64,000 bases of DNA from Providencia burhodogranariea DSM 19968 (GCF_000314855.2 NZ_KB233222.1:1460559-1524558); one strand, 5' to 3'; positions 1-10,385 are shown, numbered from the stretch's first letter. The notes: a model not told the origin generated them from the letters alone. Numbers and translations: made by a program.

Positions 1-10
1 TATACACAAA

Positions 11-38
11 AAAAGGCACTCGCCCCCGAGTGCCTTTT
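11..38. terminator. Intrinsic terminator below ahpF
   Basis: A perfect 12-bp stem, AAAAGGCACTCG paired with CGAGTGCCTTTT around a CCCC loop, lies 35 nt beyond the ahpF stop. The stem has A-rich and T-rich ends, so it could stop transcription from either side. Its likely job is to end the ahpCF transcript. Confidence 0.85.
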
Positions 39-72
39 GACTACAACTCACTGAATTTATAGTAAAATACTA

Positions 73-1647
73 TTATGCAGCGGTTCTGGTACTTGTGCGG
101 ATTAGGTAATCGAATGCGCTTAATGCAGCTTTCGCGCCTTCTCCGGCTGAAATAATAATTTGTTTATATGGCACAGTGGTACAGTCACCAGCAGCGAATA
201 CACCTTTCACACTAGTTTCACCGCGAGCATCCACTTCAATTTCACCCATACGGTTACGTGCTACTGTATCGCCTAACCAATTCGTGTTAGGTAACAGACC
301 TATCTGTACGAATGCACCAGCAACTTCTAATGAATGAATACTTTCGTCTGTGCGATTTTTGTATTCAAGGCTAGTCATTTTACTGCCATCACCTTTAACT
401 TCTAAGGTCTGAGCATTCACAATAATGTCGACATTTTTCAGGCTACGTGCTTTTTCTTGCAGCACTGAGTCTGCTTTCAGCTCAGGGGCAAATTCCAATA
501 CGGTAACATGTTCAACAATACCCGCTAAATCAATTGCGGCTTCAATACCAGAGTTACCGCCACCAATTACAGCAACGCGTTTACCTTTAAATAATGGACC
601 ATCACAGTGTGGACAGAATGTCACACCCTTGGTGCGATACTCTTGCTCACCCGGTACGCCCATATTACGCCAGCGTGCACCCGTTGCGATGATAATACTG
701 CGTGATTTCATCACACCGCCTGATGCGGTTTCGATTTGGTGTAATCCACCAAGCTCAGCAGCTGGAATTAACTTAGTTACCGATTGCCCATCAATCACAT
801 CAACACTGTAATCATCAACGTGATTTTTCAATGCACCCGCAAATATCGCCCCTTCTGTTTTAATCACAGAAATATAATTTTCGATATCAACGGTATCCAT
901 AACTTGACCACCAAAACGCTCACCGACAACACCAGTACGAATACCTTTACGTGCAGTGTAAATGGCAGCAGATGCACCCGCAGGACCACTACCAATAATC
1001 AATACTTCGTATGGATCACGTTCAGTCAATGCTTTAGCTGCACGCGCATCAGCATTGCTATCAACTTTATTGACGATCTCACTTAATGTCAGACGACCTT
1101 GACCAAACTCTTTTCCATTCAAGAAAACAGCGGGAACACCCATGATGTTGCGTTCTTCAATTTCGTTTTGATAGATAGCACCATCAATGGCTGTATGGCT
1201 GATATTTGGGTTCAAGACTGCCATTAAGTTAAGCGCCTGCACAACATCTGGGCAGTTATGGCAAGATAATGAATAATAAGTTTCGAAGTGAAATTCGCCA
1301 TCAAGGGCTTTCACTTGGTCTAATAATTCTTGTGCTTCTTTAGACGGATGTCCGCCAATTTGCAATAACGCAAGCACAAGAGACGTAAATTCATGTCCCA
1401 GTGGAGAACCCGCAAAACGCAGTCCGCTATCAACACCAGGGTTAGTGATCAAAAATGAAGGTATTCTTTCATTACTGTCATTTGTTTCACGAACAGTAAT
1501 TTTGTCGGATAGCGCGGCAATTTGATTTAGAAGTTGTTTGATTTCATTAGATTTATCACTGCCATCTAAATTAGCCACTAATTCAACAGGTTTTGTTAAT
1601 CTTTCTAAATAAGCTTTTAGTTGAGCTTGCATATTGTTATCGAGCAT
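73..1647 (-). CDS. ahpF: Alkyl hydroperoxide reductase subunit F
   Basis: AhpF is the cytosolic FAD-dependent NADH:peroxiredoxin reductase that recycles AhpC. The 524-aa product is close to the usual 521. The N-terminal thioredoxin-like half carries the CHNC redox pair (about residue 130). An FAD-binding GSGPAGA motif follows (about 220), then the CPHC pair (about 346) and an NADH-binding GGGNSG motif. The start was set at MLDNNMQ, which aligns with E. coli AhpF and has an AAGGGGAT ribosome site. An upstream in-frame codon would add 12 unaligned residues. It lies 82 nt below ahpC, with a hairpin between them that may lower its expression relative to ahpC. Confidence 0.97.
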   Translation of the reverse strand: MLDNNMQAQLKAYLERLTKPVELVANLDGSDKSNEIKQLLNQIAALSDKITVRETNDSNERIPSFLITNPGVDSGLRFAGSPLGHEFTSLVLALLQIGGHPSKEAQELLDQVKALDGEFHFETYYSLSCHNCPDVVQALNLMAVLNPNISHTAIDGAIYQNEIEERNIMGVPAVFLNGKEFGQGRLTLSEIVNKVDSNADARAAKALTERDPYEVLIIGSGPAGASAAIYTARKGIRTGVVGERFGGQVMDTVDIENYISVIKTEGAIFAGALKNHVDDYSVDVIDGQSVTKLIPAAELGGLHQIETASGGVMKSRSIIIATGARWRNMGVPGEQEYRTKGVTFCPHCDGPLFKGKRVAVIGGGNSGIEAAIDLAGIVEHVTVLEFAPELKADSVLQEKARSLKNVDIIVNAQTLEVKGDGSKMTSLEYKNRTDESIHSLEVAGAFVQIGLLPNTNWLGDTVARNRMGEIEVDARGETSVKGVFAAGDCTTVPYKQIIISAGEGAKAALSAFDYLIRTSTRTAA

Positions 1648-1667
1648 ATGATCCCCTTGGTCATAAA

Positions 1668-1688
1668 ATCGGGTGCACAGCACCCGAT
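1668..1688 (-). terminator. Hairpin between ahpC and ahpF
   Basis: ATCGGGTGC pairs with GCACCCGAT across a 3-nt loop, and on the minus strand the stem is followed by TTTTATG. It looks like a leaky intercistronic terminator that would make more ahpC than ahpF mRNA. The short U tract argues against full termination. Confidence 0.6.
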
Positions 1689-1729
1689 AACATCAGTATG
1701 ATTTCGTACTATCGAGATTACGCTTCGAT

Positions 1730-2293
1730 TTAGATTTTGCCGACTAAGTCTAGTGAAGGAGACAGTGTTGCTTCACCTTCTTTCCATTTAGCAGGACAAA
1801 CTTCGCCTGGGTGGCTAGCAACATACTGTGCAGCTTTAACTTTACGTAACAGGTCAGAAGCATCACGACCAATACCTTCAGCGGTAACTTCGATAGCTTG
1901 GATGATACCTTGTGGATCAACGACGAATGTACCACGGTCAGCTAAGCCTTCTGCTTCACGCATGTTTTCAAAGTTACGAGTCAGTTGACCAGTTGGGTCA
2001 CCGATCATGGCATATTTGATTTTGCCGATAGTGTCTGAACTTGCATGCCATGCTTTATGAGTAAAGTGGGTGTCAGTTGAAACAGAGAAAATTTCAACGC
2101 CCATTTTTTGAAACTCTGCATAGTGGTCTGCAACATCACCAAGTTCAGTTGGGCATACAAATGTAAAATCTGCTGGATAGAAGAAAAATACACTCCATTT
2201 TCCTTCGACGTCTTTGTCGCTGACTTCGATGAATTTACCATCTTTAAATGCTTGGTTTTGGAATGGTTTGATTTTAGTATTAATTAAAGACAT
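1730..2293 (-). CDS. ahpC: Alkyl hydroperoxide reductase peroxiredoxin AhpC
   Basis: AhpC is a typical 2-Cys peroxiredoxin that reduces hydrogen peroxide, organic peroxides and peroxynitrite in the cytosol; AhpF re-reduces it. The 187-aa length is exactly that expected. The peroxidatic cysteine is in FTFVCPTEL (about residue 47) and the resolving cysteine in GEVCPAKW (about 166). The ribosome site is AGGAGA. An OxyR-like box lies about 60-95 bp upstream. It is the first gene of the ahpCF unit. Confidence 0.98.
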   Translation of the reverse strand: MSLINTKIKPFQNQAFKDGKFIEVSDKDVEGKWSVFFFYPADFTFVCPTELGDVADHYAEFQKMGVEIFSVSTDTHFTHKAWHASSDTIGKIKYAMIGDPTGQLTRNFENMREAEGLADRGTFVVDPQGIIQAIEVTAEGIGRDASDLLRKVKAAQYVASHPGEVCPAKWKEGEATLSPSLDLVGKI

Positions 2294-2350
2294 ATTGTTT
2301 TCTCCTGTTTGGTTGCTTATTAAGTTACTGGTTTACTCCCTTTTTAGCCA

Positions 2351-2387
2351 ATCAGTTGATACTATCAATTTGATAGGTACCACCTAA
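2351..2387 (-). promoter_or_regulatory. OxyR-type operator upstream of ahpC
   Basis: OxyR sites are four quarter-sites, ATAG-N7-CTAT-N7-ATAG-N7-CTAT. Here the spacing is kept exactly: ATCA (2351-2354), CTAT (2362-2365), ATAG (2373-2376), CTAA (2384-2387), each seven bases apart. The two inner quarters are perfect and the last is one base off. The position just upstream of ahpC, a classical OxyR target, supports activation by peroxide. Confidence 0.7.
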
Positions 2388-2473
2388 CAATAAGAATTAA
2401 TTGATAGGTTATATATTAAATCTTTTCCTCAACCACTCAGCAACTCTTTTTGCACTTATGCCATAGTGGTGAG

Positions 2474-3601
2474 CTATGCCATGGTTGCAATTGTTTTACG
2501 AAAACGAATTAATGCTAATAAAAAGAACACACTACCGATAATAAATAAGATAACAAATTGCGGCCAAACTATTTGAAAACCTGCTCCTCTATACAATATT
2601 GCTTGAGCAAGGCTAACAAAATGAGTTGTAGGCATGGTCAACATAATATCTTGCACTAATTGAGGCATACTTTCGCGCGCTGTCATTCCGCCTGAAAGCA
2701 TATTTAAAGGGAGTAACACTAAAATCATCAACAAACCAAATTGAGGCATTGATCGCGCAATCGTTCCCATAAAAATTCCGATTGAGGTCGTCGCAAAGAG
2801 ACTCAAGGCCACACCACTGATAAACAACATTATCGAGCCTTCAATAGGGACTTGAAGTAATGTTTTAACCACCAGCAATAACGAAACAACCGACGCAATG
2901 AGCACCACTAATCCCATTGACCAAATCTTGGAGAGCATGATTTCAAATGGCGTTAATGGCATCACCATTAGATGTTCAACGGTTCCGTGCTCTCTTTCGC
3001 GGATTAATGCAGCCCCTGTAAGCACTATTGATAGCATTGTGATATTGTTAATTATCGCCATAACTGACCCAAACCATGACTGATTAAGATTTGGGTTAAA
3101 TCGCATTCGCACTTCAAGATCAACAGGCAAGCTCGCATTACTGCGTGTTTTCGCTAGAAATTCATTCACTTCACCGAGCATAATATTTTGAATATAGCTA
3201 TTCCCTAAGAACGCTTGGCTCATTCGTGTGGCATCGATATTGACTTGAATTTCAGGATGACGCCCAGCAAGGACATCCTTTTGAAAATTAGGCGGAATAT
3301 CCAAGGCAAAAGTATAAGTACCTCGATCTAGTGCGCTATCAATTTGCGCATAAGAAATATCCGCGGGCGTATTAAAGTAAGGTGGATAAAAGCTATTAAT
3401 AATACGATTAGATAACTGTGATTTATCCTGATCAGCAATGGCTATTGGTGCATTATGCAAAGAGCCCGGTGTTACAGTCGCTGATGAATAAATCGATACA
3501 GTGAAAGCAAATACAATCAATGCTAGCATCGCCTTATCACGACCCAAGCTGCGTAATTCCTTAACTCCCAAGTTAAATATATTCTGTATCTTCCGTATCA
3601 T
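2474..3601 (-). CDS. yhhJ: ABC-2 type transporter permease YhhJ
   Basis: This 375-aa inner-membrane permease has an N-terminal membrane segment (about 20-42), a large periplasmic domain, then five or so C-terminal helices (about 180-370) with the ABC-2 motif region near IREREHGTVEHLMVMPLTP. It is the last gene of a yhiI-rbbA-yhhJ operon with the same order and sizes as in E. coli, and starts 3 nt after the rbbA stop. It probably forms the membrane channel of an exporter with RbbA. The substrate is not known and cannot be read from the sequence. Confidence 0.9.
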   Translation of the reverse strand: MIRKIQNIFNLGVKELRSLGRDKAMLALIVFAFTVSIYSSATVTPGSLHNAPIAIADQDKSQLSNRIINSFYPPYFNTPADISYAQIDSALDRGTYTFALDIPPNFQKDVLAGRHPEIQVNIDATRMSQAFLGNSYIQNIMLGEVNEFLAKTRSNASLPVDLEVRMRFNPNLNQSWFGSVMAIINNITMLSIVLTGAALIREREHGTVEHLMVMPLTPFEIMLSKIWSMGLVVLIASVVSLLLVVKTLLQVPIEGSIMLFISGVALSLFATTSIGIFMGTIARSMPQFGLLMILVLLPLNMLSGGMTARESMPQLVQDIMLTMPTTHFVSLAQAILYRGAGFQIVWPQFVILFIIGSVFFLLALIRFRKTIATMA

Positions 3602-3604
3602 TAG

Positions 3605-6361
3605 TTAGGACTCCTGTTTTTTCAGAAAAACAACACTGAGACCAATCACAATAGGGATCGTAATCAATAGTGGGATAAAAGAGGTTTGTAAATCAAACAA
3701 GTTTAATCCTTTAGAAAAGGTACCTCGAGTTATTGTCAGAAAGTGAGAAGTTGGATAAATCATCCCAACCCAACGTCCAACCCCTTCTAGTGAAGATACT
3801 GGGTCAATCATGCCTGAAAATTGGGTTGCTGGAATTAACGTGATGATAGCCGTACCAAATATTGCGGCGATTTGACTCTTCATAAAGCAAGATATTAGCA
3901 GCCCCATTCCCGTTGCGATGGTGATATATAGAAATGCCGCCAATGTCAGCGTTAAAAAACTGCCTTTAAAACTCACGCCAAACACAAACACACTAAGTAA
4001 ACAGAGCATCAAAAAGTTAAACATGCCTAACATGATGTAAGGCAGTTGTTTTCCCAACAAAAATTCTAATTTGGTGATCGGGGTAACATAGAGGTTAATC
4101 ATCGAGCCGAGTTCTTTTTCTCTCACCACGCTTAATGCACTTAGCATTGCTGGGATCATCATTAATAGCAGTGGAATAACCGCAGGAACTATCGCTGGTA
4201 AGCTTTTAACGTCAGGGTTATAGCGATAACGTGTTTGGATATCAATAACAGGGATTCCGGCAACTCCTGCTGGTTGTTTAGCCGCCATGGTACTTAACCA
4301 TGCTAGATGCATTGCTTGAATGTAACCTCTCACGGTTTCTGCACGGTTCGGCATCGCGCCATCAACCCACACGCCAATTTTTACGGAATGACCTCTGGCA
4401 ACATCGCGCGCAAAATTCGGGGGAATTTCTATTGCTACACTGACTTCACCACTGCGTAATGCTATCTCGAGCTCATCATAATCTTGCAGTGGGGGTTGTT
4501 CGATAAAGTAACGAGAACCTGCAAGATTTAGTGTATATCCTTGACTTAACCCTGTTTGGTCGCGATCTAGTACGGAAAAACGTAAATTTTCCACGTCCAT
4601 ACTGATACCGTAACCCATGATAAACATCAAGATCACCGTCCCTAATAATGCAAGTGTCGAACGTACGGGGTCTCGACGAAGCTCCATTCCTTCACGAATA
4701 CTGTAGCTAAATAATCGACGTAAACTAAAACGACTCTTTAGCGCTTCATCTGCTTGTTTTTTCAATTCAGGATCAACATGGAATTCTGGCGCAGTGTCTT
4801 TAGTTGTCCCCGCTTCACCCACTGCATCTTGCAAATAAGCAATAAAGGTTTCTTCAAGCGTCTCAAGGCCTCGCTTCTTGATCAGATTATTTGGTGTGTC
4901 GCAATCAAGTACTTTACCCGCATGCATCAATGAAATACGGTCACAACGCTCCGCTTCATTCATAAAGTGGGTTGAGATGAAAATAGTGACGCCGTCACGT
5001 CTGGAAAGGTCTACCATCAAATTCCAAAACATATCGCGCGCTACAGGGTCAACTCCTGATGTCGGCTCATCGAGTATCAACATTTCTGGGCGATGAATGA
5101 CTGCGACGGCTAAGGATAGTCGTTGACGAATGCCTAATGGCAAATCATCTGGCATGGTATCGCGAACATCTTCCAAATCAAATCGTTGGCACATTTCATT
5201 AATGCGCTCACTAATCTGGTTTTCAGGAATGTGAAACAACTTGGCATGTAACACTAAGTTTTGTTCAACTGTCAGCTCACTATAAAGTGAAAATGCTTGT
5301 GACATGTAGCCGACACGCTTTCGGGTTTCAATATCTTTCGGATCGATTTCTTGGCCAAATAACCAAGCTTGCCCTTCACTCGCCGGTAATAGCCCCGTTA
5401 ACATTTTCATGGTGGTGGATTTACCACAACCGTTAGATCCTAAAAAACCGAATATTTCACCTTTTGGAATTTTAAAATTGACATGATCGACGGCCACAAA
5501 TTGCCCAAAGCGCATGGTTAAATCTTGAGCTTCGATAGCAATAACATTATCATCAGAAGTATCACGAGGCGGAATAACGACTTTTTTATGTCCGCTACGC
5601 TTGTCTTCTGGTAATAATGCAATAAAAGCCGCTTCAAGATCATCGCATTGAGTTTGAGATTTCAGCTCGGATGCATGACCTGTTGCCATAACCTTCCCAT
5701 CATCCATTGCAACTAACCAATCGAAACGCTCAGCTTCTTCCATATAAGCCGTTGCCACCAACACACTCATATTGGTTTGCCGTTCACGGATACGGTCGAT
5801 CAAATCCCAAAACTGTGCGCGTGATAATGGATCAACACCCGTTGTCGGCTCATCAAGGATCAATAATTCAGGGTCATGGATTAATGCACAACAAAGACCC
5901 AGTTTCTGTTTCATCCCTCCCGAAAGCTTTCCAGCAGGTCTATCTTTAAATGGTGCTAATCCGGTACTTTTCAATAAATCTTGAATACGGTATTGACGCT
6001 CTTCTTTAGATTGACCAAATAAACGCCCAAAAAAGTCGACATTTTCATAAACAGACAGTGTGTGATACAAGTTTTTGCCTAACCCTTGAGGCATATAGGC
6101 AATTCTTGGACATACGGCGCGGCGATGTTCTTCACCAGCCATATCCCCATCTAGCACAATGACTTTGCCTTGCTGGATTTTTCTCGCACCTGCAATTAAT
6201 GAAATCAGGCTTGATTTACCAACACCGTCAGGGCCAATTAAGCCAACCATTTTTCTGGCTGGAATTGTTAACGTAATATCATCCAACGCACAATTATTAC
6301 CGTAATATTGGCTGACATGGTTTATATCAACTATCACATCATCCATCAATTTATAGGTCAT
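3605..6361 (-). CDS. rbbA: ABC transporter ATPase/permease RbbA
   Basis: The 918-aa fusion has two nucleotide-binding domains followed by an ABC-2 permease domain. NBD1 has Walker [10 protein letters not shown] (about 43) and signature LSGGMKQ; NBD2 has GSNGCGKST (about 300) and a degenerate signature LPLGIRQ, as in E. coli RbbA. From about residue 550 there is an N-terminal helix, a periplasmic loop and a cluster of C-terminal helices. E. coli RbbA (911 aa) was reported as a ribosome-associated ATPase, but the operon context suggests an exporter with the HlyD-type YhiI and YhhJ. Its ATG overlaps the yhiI stop by four bases, so the two are translationally coupled. Confidence 0.93.
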   Translation of the reverse strand: MTYKLMDDVIVDINHVSQYYGNNCALDDITLTIPARKMVGLIGPDGVGKSSLISLIAGARKIQQGKVIVLDGDMAGEEHRRAVCPRIAYMPQGLGKNLYHTLSVYENVDFFGRLFGQSKEERQYRIQDLLKSTGLAPFKDRPAGKLSGGMKQKLGLCCALIHDPELLILDEPTTGVDPLSRAQFWDLIDRIRERQTNMSVLVATAYMEEAERFDWLVAMDDGKVMATGHASELKSQTQCDDLEAAFIALLPEDKRSGHKKVVIPPRDTSDDNVIAIEAQDLTMRFGQFVAVDHVNFKIPKGEIFGFLGSNGCGKSTTMKMLTGLLPASEGQAWLFGQEIDPKDIETRKRVGYMSQAFSLYSELTVEQNLVLHAKLFHIPENQISERINEMCQRFDLEDVRDTMPDDLPLGIRQRLSLAVAVIHRPEMLILDEPTSGVDPVARDMFWNLMVDLSRRDGVTIFISTHFMNEAERCDRISLMHAGKVLDCDTPNNLIKKRGLETLEETFIAYLQDAVGEAGTTKDTAPEFHVDPELKKQADEALKSRFSLRRLFSYSIREGMELRRDPVRSTLALLGTVILMFIMGYGISMDVENLRFSVLDRDQTGLSQGYTLNLAGSRYFIEQPPLQDYDELEIALRSGEVSVAIEIPPNFARDVARGHSVKIGVWVDGAMPNRAETVRGYIQAMHLAWLSTMAAKQPAGVAGIPVIDIQTRYRYNPDVKSLPAIVPAVIPLLLMMIPAMLSALSVVREKELGSMINLYVTPITKLEFLLGKQLPYIMLGMFNFLMLCLLSVFVFGVSFKGSFLTLTLAAFLYITIATGMGLLISCFMKSQIAAIFGTAIITLIPATQFSGMIDPVSSLEGVGRWVGMIYPTSHFLTITRGTFSKGLNLFDLQTSFIPLLITIPIVIGLSVVFLKKQES

Positions 6362-7428
6362 TGTGGTAATTTCACCTCAAGATCAGTTGGCCATTGCGCA
6401 CTAGGATCTAAACGGACATATGCTTTACCGGGTAAACCCGTTTTGACATATTCTAGGTGCTTTTCCAATAACTCAGGGGAAATACGGGCACGAACTCGGA
6501 ACATCAACTTCAAACGCTCATTCTGAGTTTCTACTGTTTTTGGTGTGAATTGTGCGACGCTAGCGACAAAAGTTGTTTTTGCTGGGATGACAATATTTGG
6601 TGCTGCATCTAATACGATATGAACCTGACCGCCTAATGCGACCTTTCCTGCCTCTTCAGTCGGCAAGAAAAACGTCATATAAACATCACTAAGATCGACC
6701 ATATTCAAGACACGCCCCCCTGCACCCAATACTTCACCGGGTTCAGCAACTCGATATTGGATACGCCCATCACGCGGTGCTTTCAGTACACTATCATCTA
6801 AATCCGCCGTAATACGTCGTTCAGTTGCTGTTGCCGCCTCAACACGTGTTTTGGCTTGAACAATACCTGCCTTGGCAGAATCAATTGCAGCAACAGAAGC
6901 GGCTACTTGTGCTTTTGCAGCTTCAAGCGCCGCTTTAGATCCTTGCATTTGAGCTGTATCATCATCAACTTGCTGTTGCGAAACTGCATTAGTTTTAACT
7001 AATGCGCGAGAACGATTAAGCCGTTTTTGTGTAGCATCAAGTTCAGCTTCGCGCTGATGAACAACTGCTTGCGCTGCAAGCTTTTCACTTTGACGCTGAG
7101 TTAAACTTGACTCAGCAGTGACAACAGAGCTGATAGCTTGACGTAATTGCGCTTGAACCTCATGAAGTTGTTCTTGTAGTGCCCGAGTATCCATTTTAGC
7201 AAGAACTTGCCCTTCCTTAACAAAATCGCCTTCCCTCACCGTAATAGCCTCTATTCTCCCAGCAGTTTTCGTCGCGATATCAATTTCAGTTGCTTCTATA
7301 CGGCCATTACTTTGCGCAAAACCGGCAGGTAAATTGCTAGCATTTACATTCCAATAATAAAAACCACCTGCAATAATAATTAAGATAATAGCGACATAAA
7401 AAACCATTTTTTGCTTATTTATTTTCAT
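6358..7428 (-). CDS. yhiI: HlyD-family membrane fusion protein YhiI
   Basis: This 356-aa periplasmic adaptor is close to the 355 aa of E. coli YhiI. It has one N-terminal transmembrane anchor (about 8-28), a biotinyl-lipoyl-like half ([20 protein letters not shown]), a long alanine- and glutamine-rich coiled-coil hairpin (about 75-205), the second lipoyl half ([18 protein letters not shown]) and a beta-barrel domain. It would bridge the RbbA/YhhJ pump to an outer-membrane channel. The start at MKINKQK has an AAGGGTGG ribosome site; 15 further in-frame residues upstream do not align. It is the first gene of the operon. Confidence 0.92.
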   Translation of the reverse strand: MKINKQKMVFYVAIILIIIAGGFYYWNVNASNLPAGFAQSNGRIEATEIDIATKTAGRIEAITVREGDFVKEGQVLAKMDTRALQEQLHEVQAQLRQAISSVVTAESSLTQRQSEKLAAQAVVHQREAELDATQKRLNRSRALVKTNAVSQQQVDDDTAQMQGSKAALEAAKAQVAASVAAIDSAKAGIVQAKTRVEAATATERRITADLDDSVLKAPRDGRIQYRVAEPGEVLGAGGRVLNMVDLSDVYMTFFLPTEEAGKVALGGQVHIVLDAAPNIVIPAKTTFVASVAQFTPKTVETQNERLKLMFRVRARISPELLEKHLEYVKTGLPGKAYVRLDPSAQWPTDLEVKLPQ

Positions 7429-7779
7429 ACCACCCTTCTTTTTTCTCTTATGAAGAAAACAGTTAATTTCCAATTAAAATATAAAAATTCATTTTTTTAA
7501 TTTCGTCTAAAAACAATCAACTCAGTAAAATAAAAAATGATTTATTAAAAATCAAAATTAAATATCATTTTTTATGATGACATGCATGCGATTACTCTAT
7601 CTATTTAATTTTTCAGTATTTTAACTCATTTAACTTTAGGTTAAACAGCCTAGCATCACAAAAAATAATATTTTAAATATAAAATTACTTTTTAGTGTTT
7701 ATTGTTTTTTTAATGCAAGAAATAATGCTAACAAAGAATTTTGTTAGCATTATTATGTTATATATTATTAATTGTTTTT
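7429..7779. other. AT-rich promoter region of yhiI-rbbA-yhhJ
   Basis: About 350 bp without a gene. It should carry the yhiI promoter, but I see no clear promoter boxes in its A/T-rich sequence. The only distinct structure is the hairpin at 7721-7754. Confidence 0.4.
7721..7754. terminator. Perfect 15-bp hairpin after the GNAT gene
   Basis: AATAATGCTAACAAA and TTTGTTAGCATTATT pair perfectly around a GAAT loop, 25 nt beyond the stop of the acetyltransferase gene. It has no direct U tract on the minus strand, so it is only a candidate terminator or mRNA-stabilising structure. Confidence 0.5.
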
Positions 7780-8256
7780 TTAGTTAGCGAATTTAGCAAT
7801 AGTTTGCTCATCCATACGATAACGCACCCATTCATCTTGTGGTTGCGCACCAATACTTTTATAAAAGTCTATTGCGGGCTGATTCCAATCTAATACGCTC
7901 CACTCTAATCTCTGACACTTTCTTTCACAGGCAATTATTGCAATGTGTTTTAGTAATTTTTTACCTGCCCCTGCTCCACGATATTCTGGTGACACATACA
8001 AATCCTCTAAATAAATTCCATTGTTACCCAACCAAGTCGAGTAACTGGTAAAAAAGACCGCATAACCAGCAGGCTTATCATCTACATAACAAATTAATGC
8101 TTCAGTATTGGAGTTTTCACCAAATAGCGAGATTTCGATATCAGTAACTGAGGCTTTAACTTCATGACGCGCTTTCTCATAATCAGCTAATTCAATGATC
8201 ATCTCAAGAATGAGTTGAGCATCTTTAATGGTTGCTGGTTTTATTTCGACTTTCAT
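7780..8256 (-). CDS. GNAT-family N-acetyltransferase
   Basis: The 158-aa protein is a single GNAT domain. The acetyl-CoA-binding motif A is visible as LYVSPEYRGAGAGKKLL (about 92-108), followed by WSVLDWNQPAIDFYKSIGA, which is typical of the diamine/thialysine acetyltransferase (SSAT-like) branch. It probably transfers acetyl to an amine in the cytosol; the substrate cannot be fixed from the sequence. The ribosome site is AAGGGA and the gene appears to be monocistronic. Confidence 0.85.
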   Translation of the reverse strand: MKVEIKPATIKDAQLILEMIIELADYEKARHEVKASVTDIEISLFGENSNTEALICYVDDKPAGYAVFFTSYSTWLGNNGIYLEDLYVSPEYRGAGAGKKLLKHIAIIACERKCQRLEWSVLDWNQPAIDFYKSIGAQPQDEWVRYRMDEQTIAKFAN

Positions 8257-8459
8257 TTTCTATTCCCTTTTCGTTTAAGGCATAATTTTACGCTAATCGT
8301 TCTATGCCACACAGCAGCCAGCAATTTTATTCATAATATCATTACGATAATTAAAATAATTTATGCTTGTTATCGATAATTTTTAATTGATACTAATTGT
8401 TCTCATTTGCTATGATGCAAACATTGTTCAACAGTAGATAAAAAAGGAGGCTAATTATT

Positions 8460-8561
8460 ATGTTGTGTGTTCTTATTAAATACTCACACTTCTTTGGTGA
8501 TTGCCTGGCAGGGATTTCACAGTTATATACTGCGATAACCCTGCCAGAGAGAAGCTATTAA
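8460..8561 (+). CDS. 33-aa leader peptide upstream of ABC-F gene
   Basis: ATG at 8460 follows an ideal ribosome site, AAAAAGGAGG, with 9-nt spacing, much stronger than that of the downstream gene. The peptide begins MLCVLIKYSHFFGDC and ends ITLPERSY before TAA at 8559. Its coding sequence contains both arms of a strong hairpin and the AAGCT segment that can compete for the ABC-F start region. It looks like a regulatory upstream ORF. I do not recognise the peptide, and translation is inferred only from the ribosome site and position. Confidence 0.6.
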   Translation: MLCVLIKYSHFFGDCLAGISQLYTAITLPERSY

Positions 8562-8637
8562 AGAGATTTTTCTCAGCTTACTGGGTTGTCGTCCTGACGA
8601 ATCCTAGGTATTTCTATACCTAAAAATTGAGTAAGCT
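8505..8637 (+). promoter_or_regulatory. Structured leader with alternative hairpins (attenuator candidate)
   Basis: Hairpin 1: CTGGCAGGG (8505-8513) pairs with CCCTGCCAG (8539-8547), with an inner CAGT/ACTG stem. Hairpin 2: AAGCT (8552-8556) pairs with AGCTT (8575-8579), enclosing GAGA/TCTC. Hairpin 3: AGCTTACT (8575-8582) pairs with AGTAAGCT (8630-8637), enclosing TAGGTAT/ATACCTA (8605-8622). Hairpin 3 hides the weak GAG ribosome site and ends 2 nt before the ABC-F ATG. Hairpins 2 and 3 share AGCTT, so they exclude each other. This is the layout of translational attenuation controlled by ribosome position on the leader ORF. Confidence 0.6.
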
Positions 8638-8639
8638 CT

Positions 8640-10385
8640 ATGCGCACATTATTATCTGTAAAATCACTAAGCTATAACACCTCTACAAACATTCTATTCA
8701 ATGACATTACGTTCAGTCTACAAAGCGGCGATCGTATTGGCCTTATTGGTCATAATGGCAGTGGTAAAAGTACATTACTGAAACTTTTAACCCACCAATT
8801 AGCCCCCAATAGCGGTAACATCACTTATTCAAATCAGTGCGTCACGGCCTATATTGAGCAACATATCCCAATTGAGGTCGCAGACTTACCCTTAATCGAT
8901 GCCATTATGCAAAAAATCCCTTCGCAAGAGCGTCTTGCTGAGCGCTGGCGGGCAGAAGTTTTGCTCACAGATTTAGGCTTTATCGAAGATCAGTGGACAC
9001 AAAAAACTAATGAGATTAGTGGTGGTCAGCACACTAGATTACTTTTAGGGAGAGCATTAATTCAACAACCTGATTTAATGTTGTTAGATGAACCTAGCAA
9101 CCATCTAGATTTGCCTACTCTTATTTGGTTAGGTAATTTTTTGCGTCAGTGGAAAGGCAGTTTTGTATTAGTTTCTCATGATCAACAACTACTGGATAAT
9201 GTCACAAATTGCACGTGGATCTTGCGAGATAAAACGTTGCATTTCTTCCAACTTTCTTGTTCCGCAGCCCGACAAGCACTCAGTCAGAAAGATATTAGTG
9301 ATGAAAAACGATATCAAGCAGAACAAAAAGAGATTGATCGGGTTGCATCCAGTGCTAAGCGCTTAGCAATATGGGGTCATGTTTATGATAACGAGGGTCT
9401 CTCTCGTAAAGCTAAACAGATGGAAAAACATATTGATAGGCTTAAACAAGTCCAGACTGAGCTAACGGAAGGTTACCAATGGAAATTGGCGTTAAATGGT
9501 AAATTAATTCCTGCAGATAGAGTCTTTGAGTTAGATCATGCAACCGTAGCTACGCAAGATGGGAGAATGCTTTTTACCACTGGTTTTCATCAAGTTAAAA
9601 GTGGTGATCGTATAGCAATTATTGGTGCCAATGCTTGTGGAAAATCAACGTTACTACGGTTGTTGTGGCAGTGTTTTCAAGATGATATCCGCTATAACTC
9701 ACAATTGAAATTCCACCCATCTATCAGTACAGGCTATTATGACCAACAGCTTCAACAACTTAACGATAATGACAGTTTGTTAGAAGCGTTAAGGCCATTT
9801 GCCAGTTTAGTCGATGAACAACGAAAAATGGCATTAATAGGTGCCGGATTTGCTTACCTTCGTCATCAGCAAAAAGTGTCCACTCTGAGTGGTGGTGAAC
9901 GTGCAAGATTATTATTTATTGGTCTGAGTCTAGCTCAATATGAACTCATTTTGCTTGATGAACCCACTAACCACCTTGATCTTGAAGGCAAAGAAGCACT
10001 TAGTGAACAAATTTCGCAGTTTGAAGGCGCCTTGCTTGTCGTTAGTCATGATAAGTGGTTGATTGAAAATAGTTGCCAGCGCTTTTGGTATATCAACGAT
10101 AATAAATTGGAAGAGTATCTCGATGTTGACGATATTTATCAGAGAATTGAGCTGCAATCTCGATTCCAAAGTGATACGCCAGCGAGTGATACAACATATT
10201 TATCCAATCTTCATGAGGCTGAATCTCAGGCTATTCCTCATGAAGATGAATTATTGGAAACATTGCTATCACTTGAGGATAAATTACACGCTGATAGGCA
10301 ACGTAAATTGGCTCACCAAAAACCACAACTTCAACAACTGTGGATTGATAGAATAAAAAAAATAAAAGCGCAACTTAGCCTATAA
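8640..10385 (+). CDS. ABC-F subfamily ATPase, possible ribosome-protection factor
   Basis: This 581-aa soluble protein has two ABC domains and no membrane segments. ABC1 has Walker A GHNGSGKST (about 38), signature SGGQHTR and Walker B LMLLDEPSNHLD. The inter-domain linker (about 190-290) is charged and helical, the position of the tRNA-interacting arm in ABC-F factors. ABC2 has GANACGKST, LSGGERARL and LILLDEPTNHLD. A basic, glutamine-rich C-terminal tail (about 535-581) resembles a coiled coil. It does not look like EttA, YbiT, YheS or Uup. ABC-F proteins act on ribosomes, either housekeeping or resistance. The structured leader upstream suggests induction by translation stress; the resistance role is inference. 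Confidence 0.85.
   Translation: MRTLLSVKSLSYNTSTNILFNDITFSLQSGDRIGLIGHNGSGKSTLLKLLTHQLAPNSGNITYSNQCVTAYIEQHIPIEVADLPLIDAIMQKIPSQERLAERWRAEVLLTDLGFIEDQWTQKTNEISGGQHTRLLLGRALIQQPDLMLLDEPSNHLDLPTLIWLGNFLRQWKGSFVLVSHDQQLLDNVTNCTWILRDKTLHFFQLSCSAARQALSQKDISDEKRYQAEQKEIDRVASSAKRLAIWGHVYDNEGLSRKAKQMEKHIDRLKQVQTELTEGYQWKLALNGKLIPADRVFELDHATVATQDGRMLFTTGFHQVKSGDRIAIIGANACGKSTLLRLLWQCFQDDIRYNSQLKFHPSISTGYYDQQLQQLNDNDSLLEALRPFASLVDEQRKMALIGAGFAYLRHQQKVSTLSGGERARLLFIGLSLAQYELILLDEPTNHLDLEGKEALSEQISQFEGALLVVSHDKWLIENSCQRFWYINDNKLEEYLDVDDIYQRIELQSRFQSDTPASDTTYLSNLHEAESQAIPHEDELLETLLSLEDKLHADRQRKLAHQKPQLQQLWIDRIKKIKAQLSL

Noticed and set aside
8640-10385. ABC-F gene as one of uup, ettA, ybiT or yheS
   Set aside because: Length, linker and C-terminal tail do not match any of the four as I know them, so no symbol is given.
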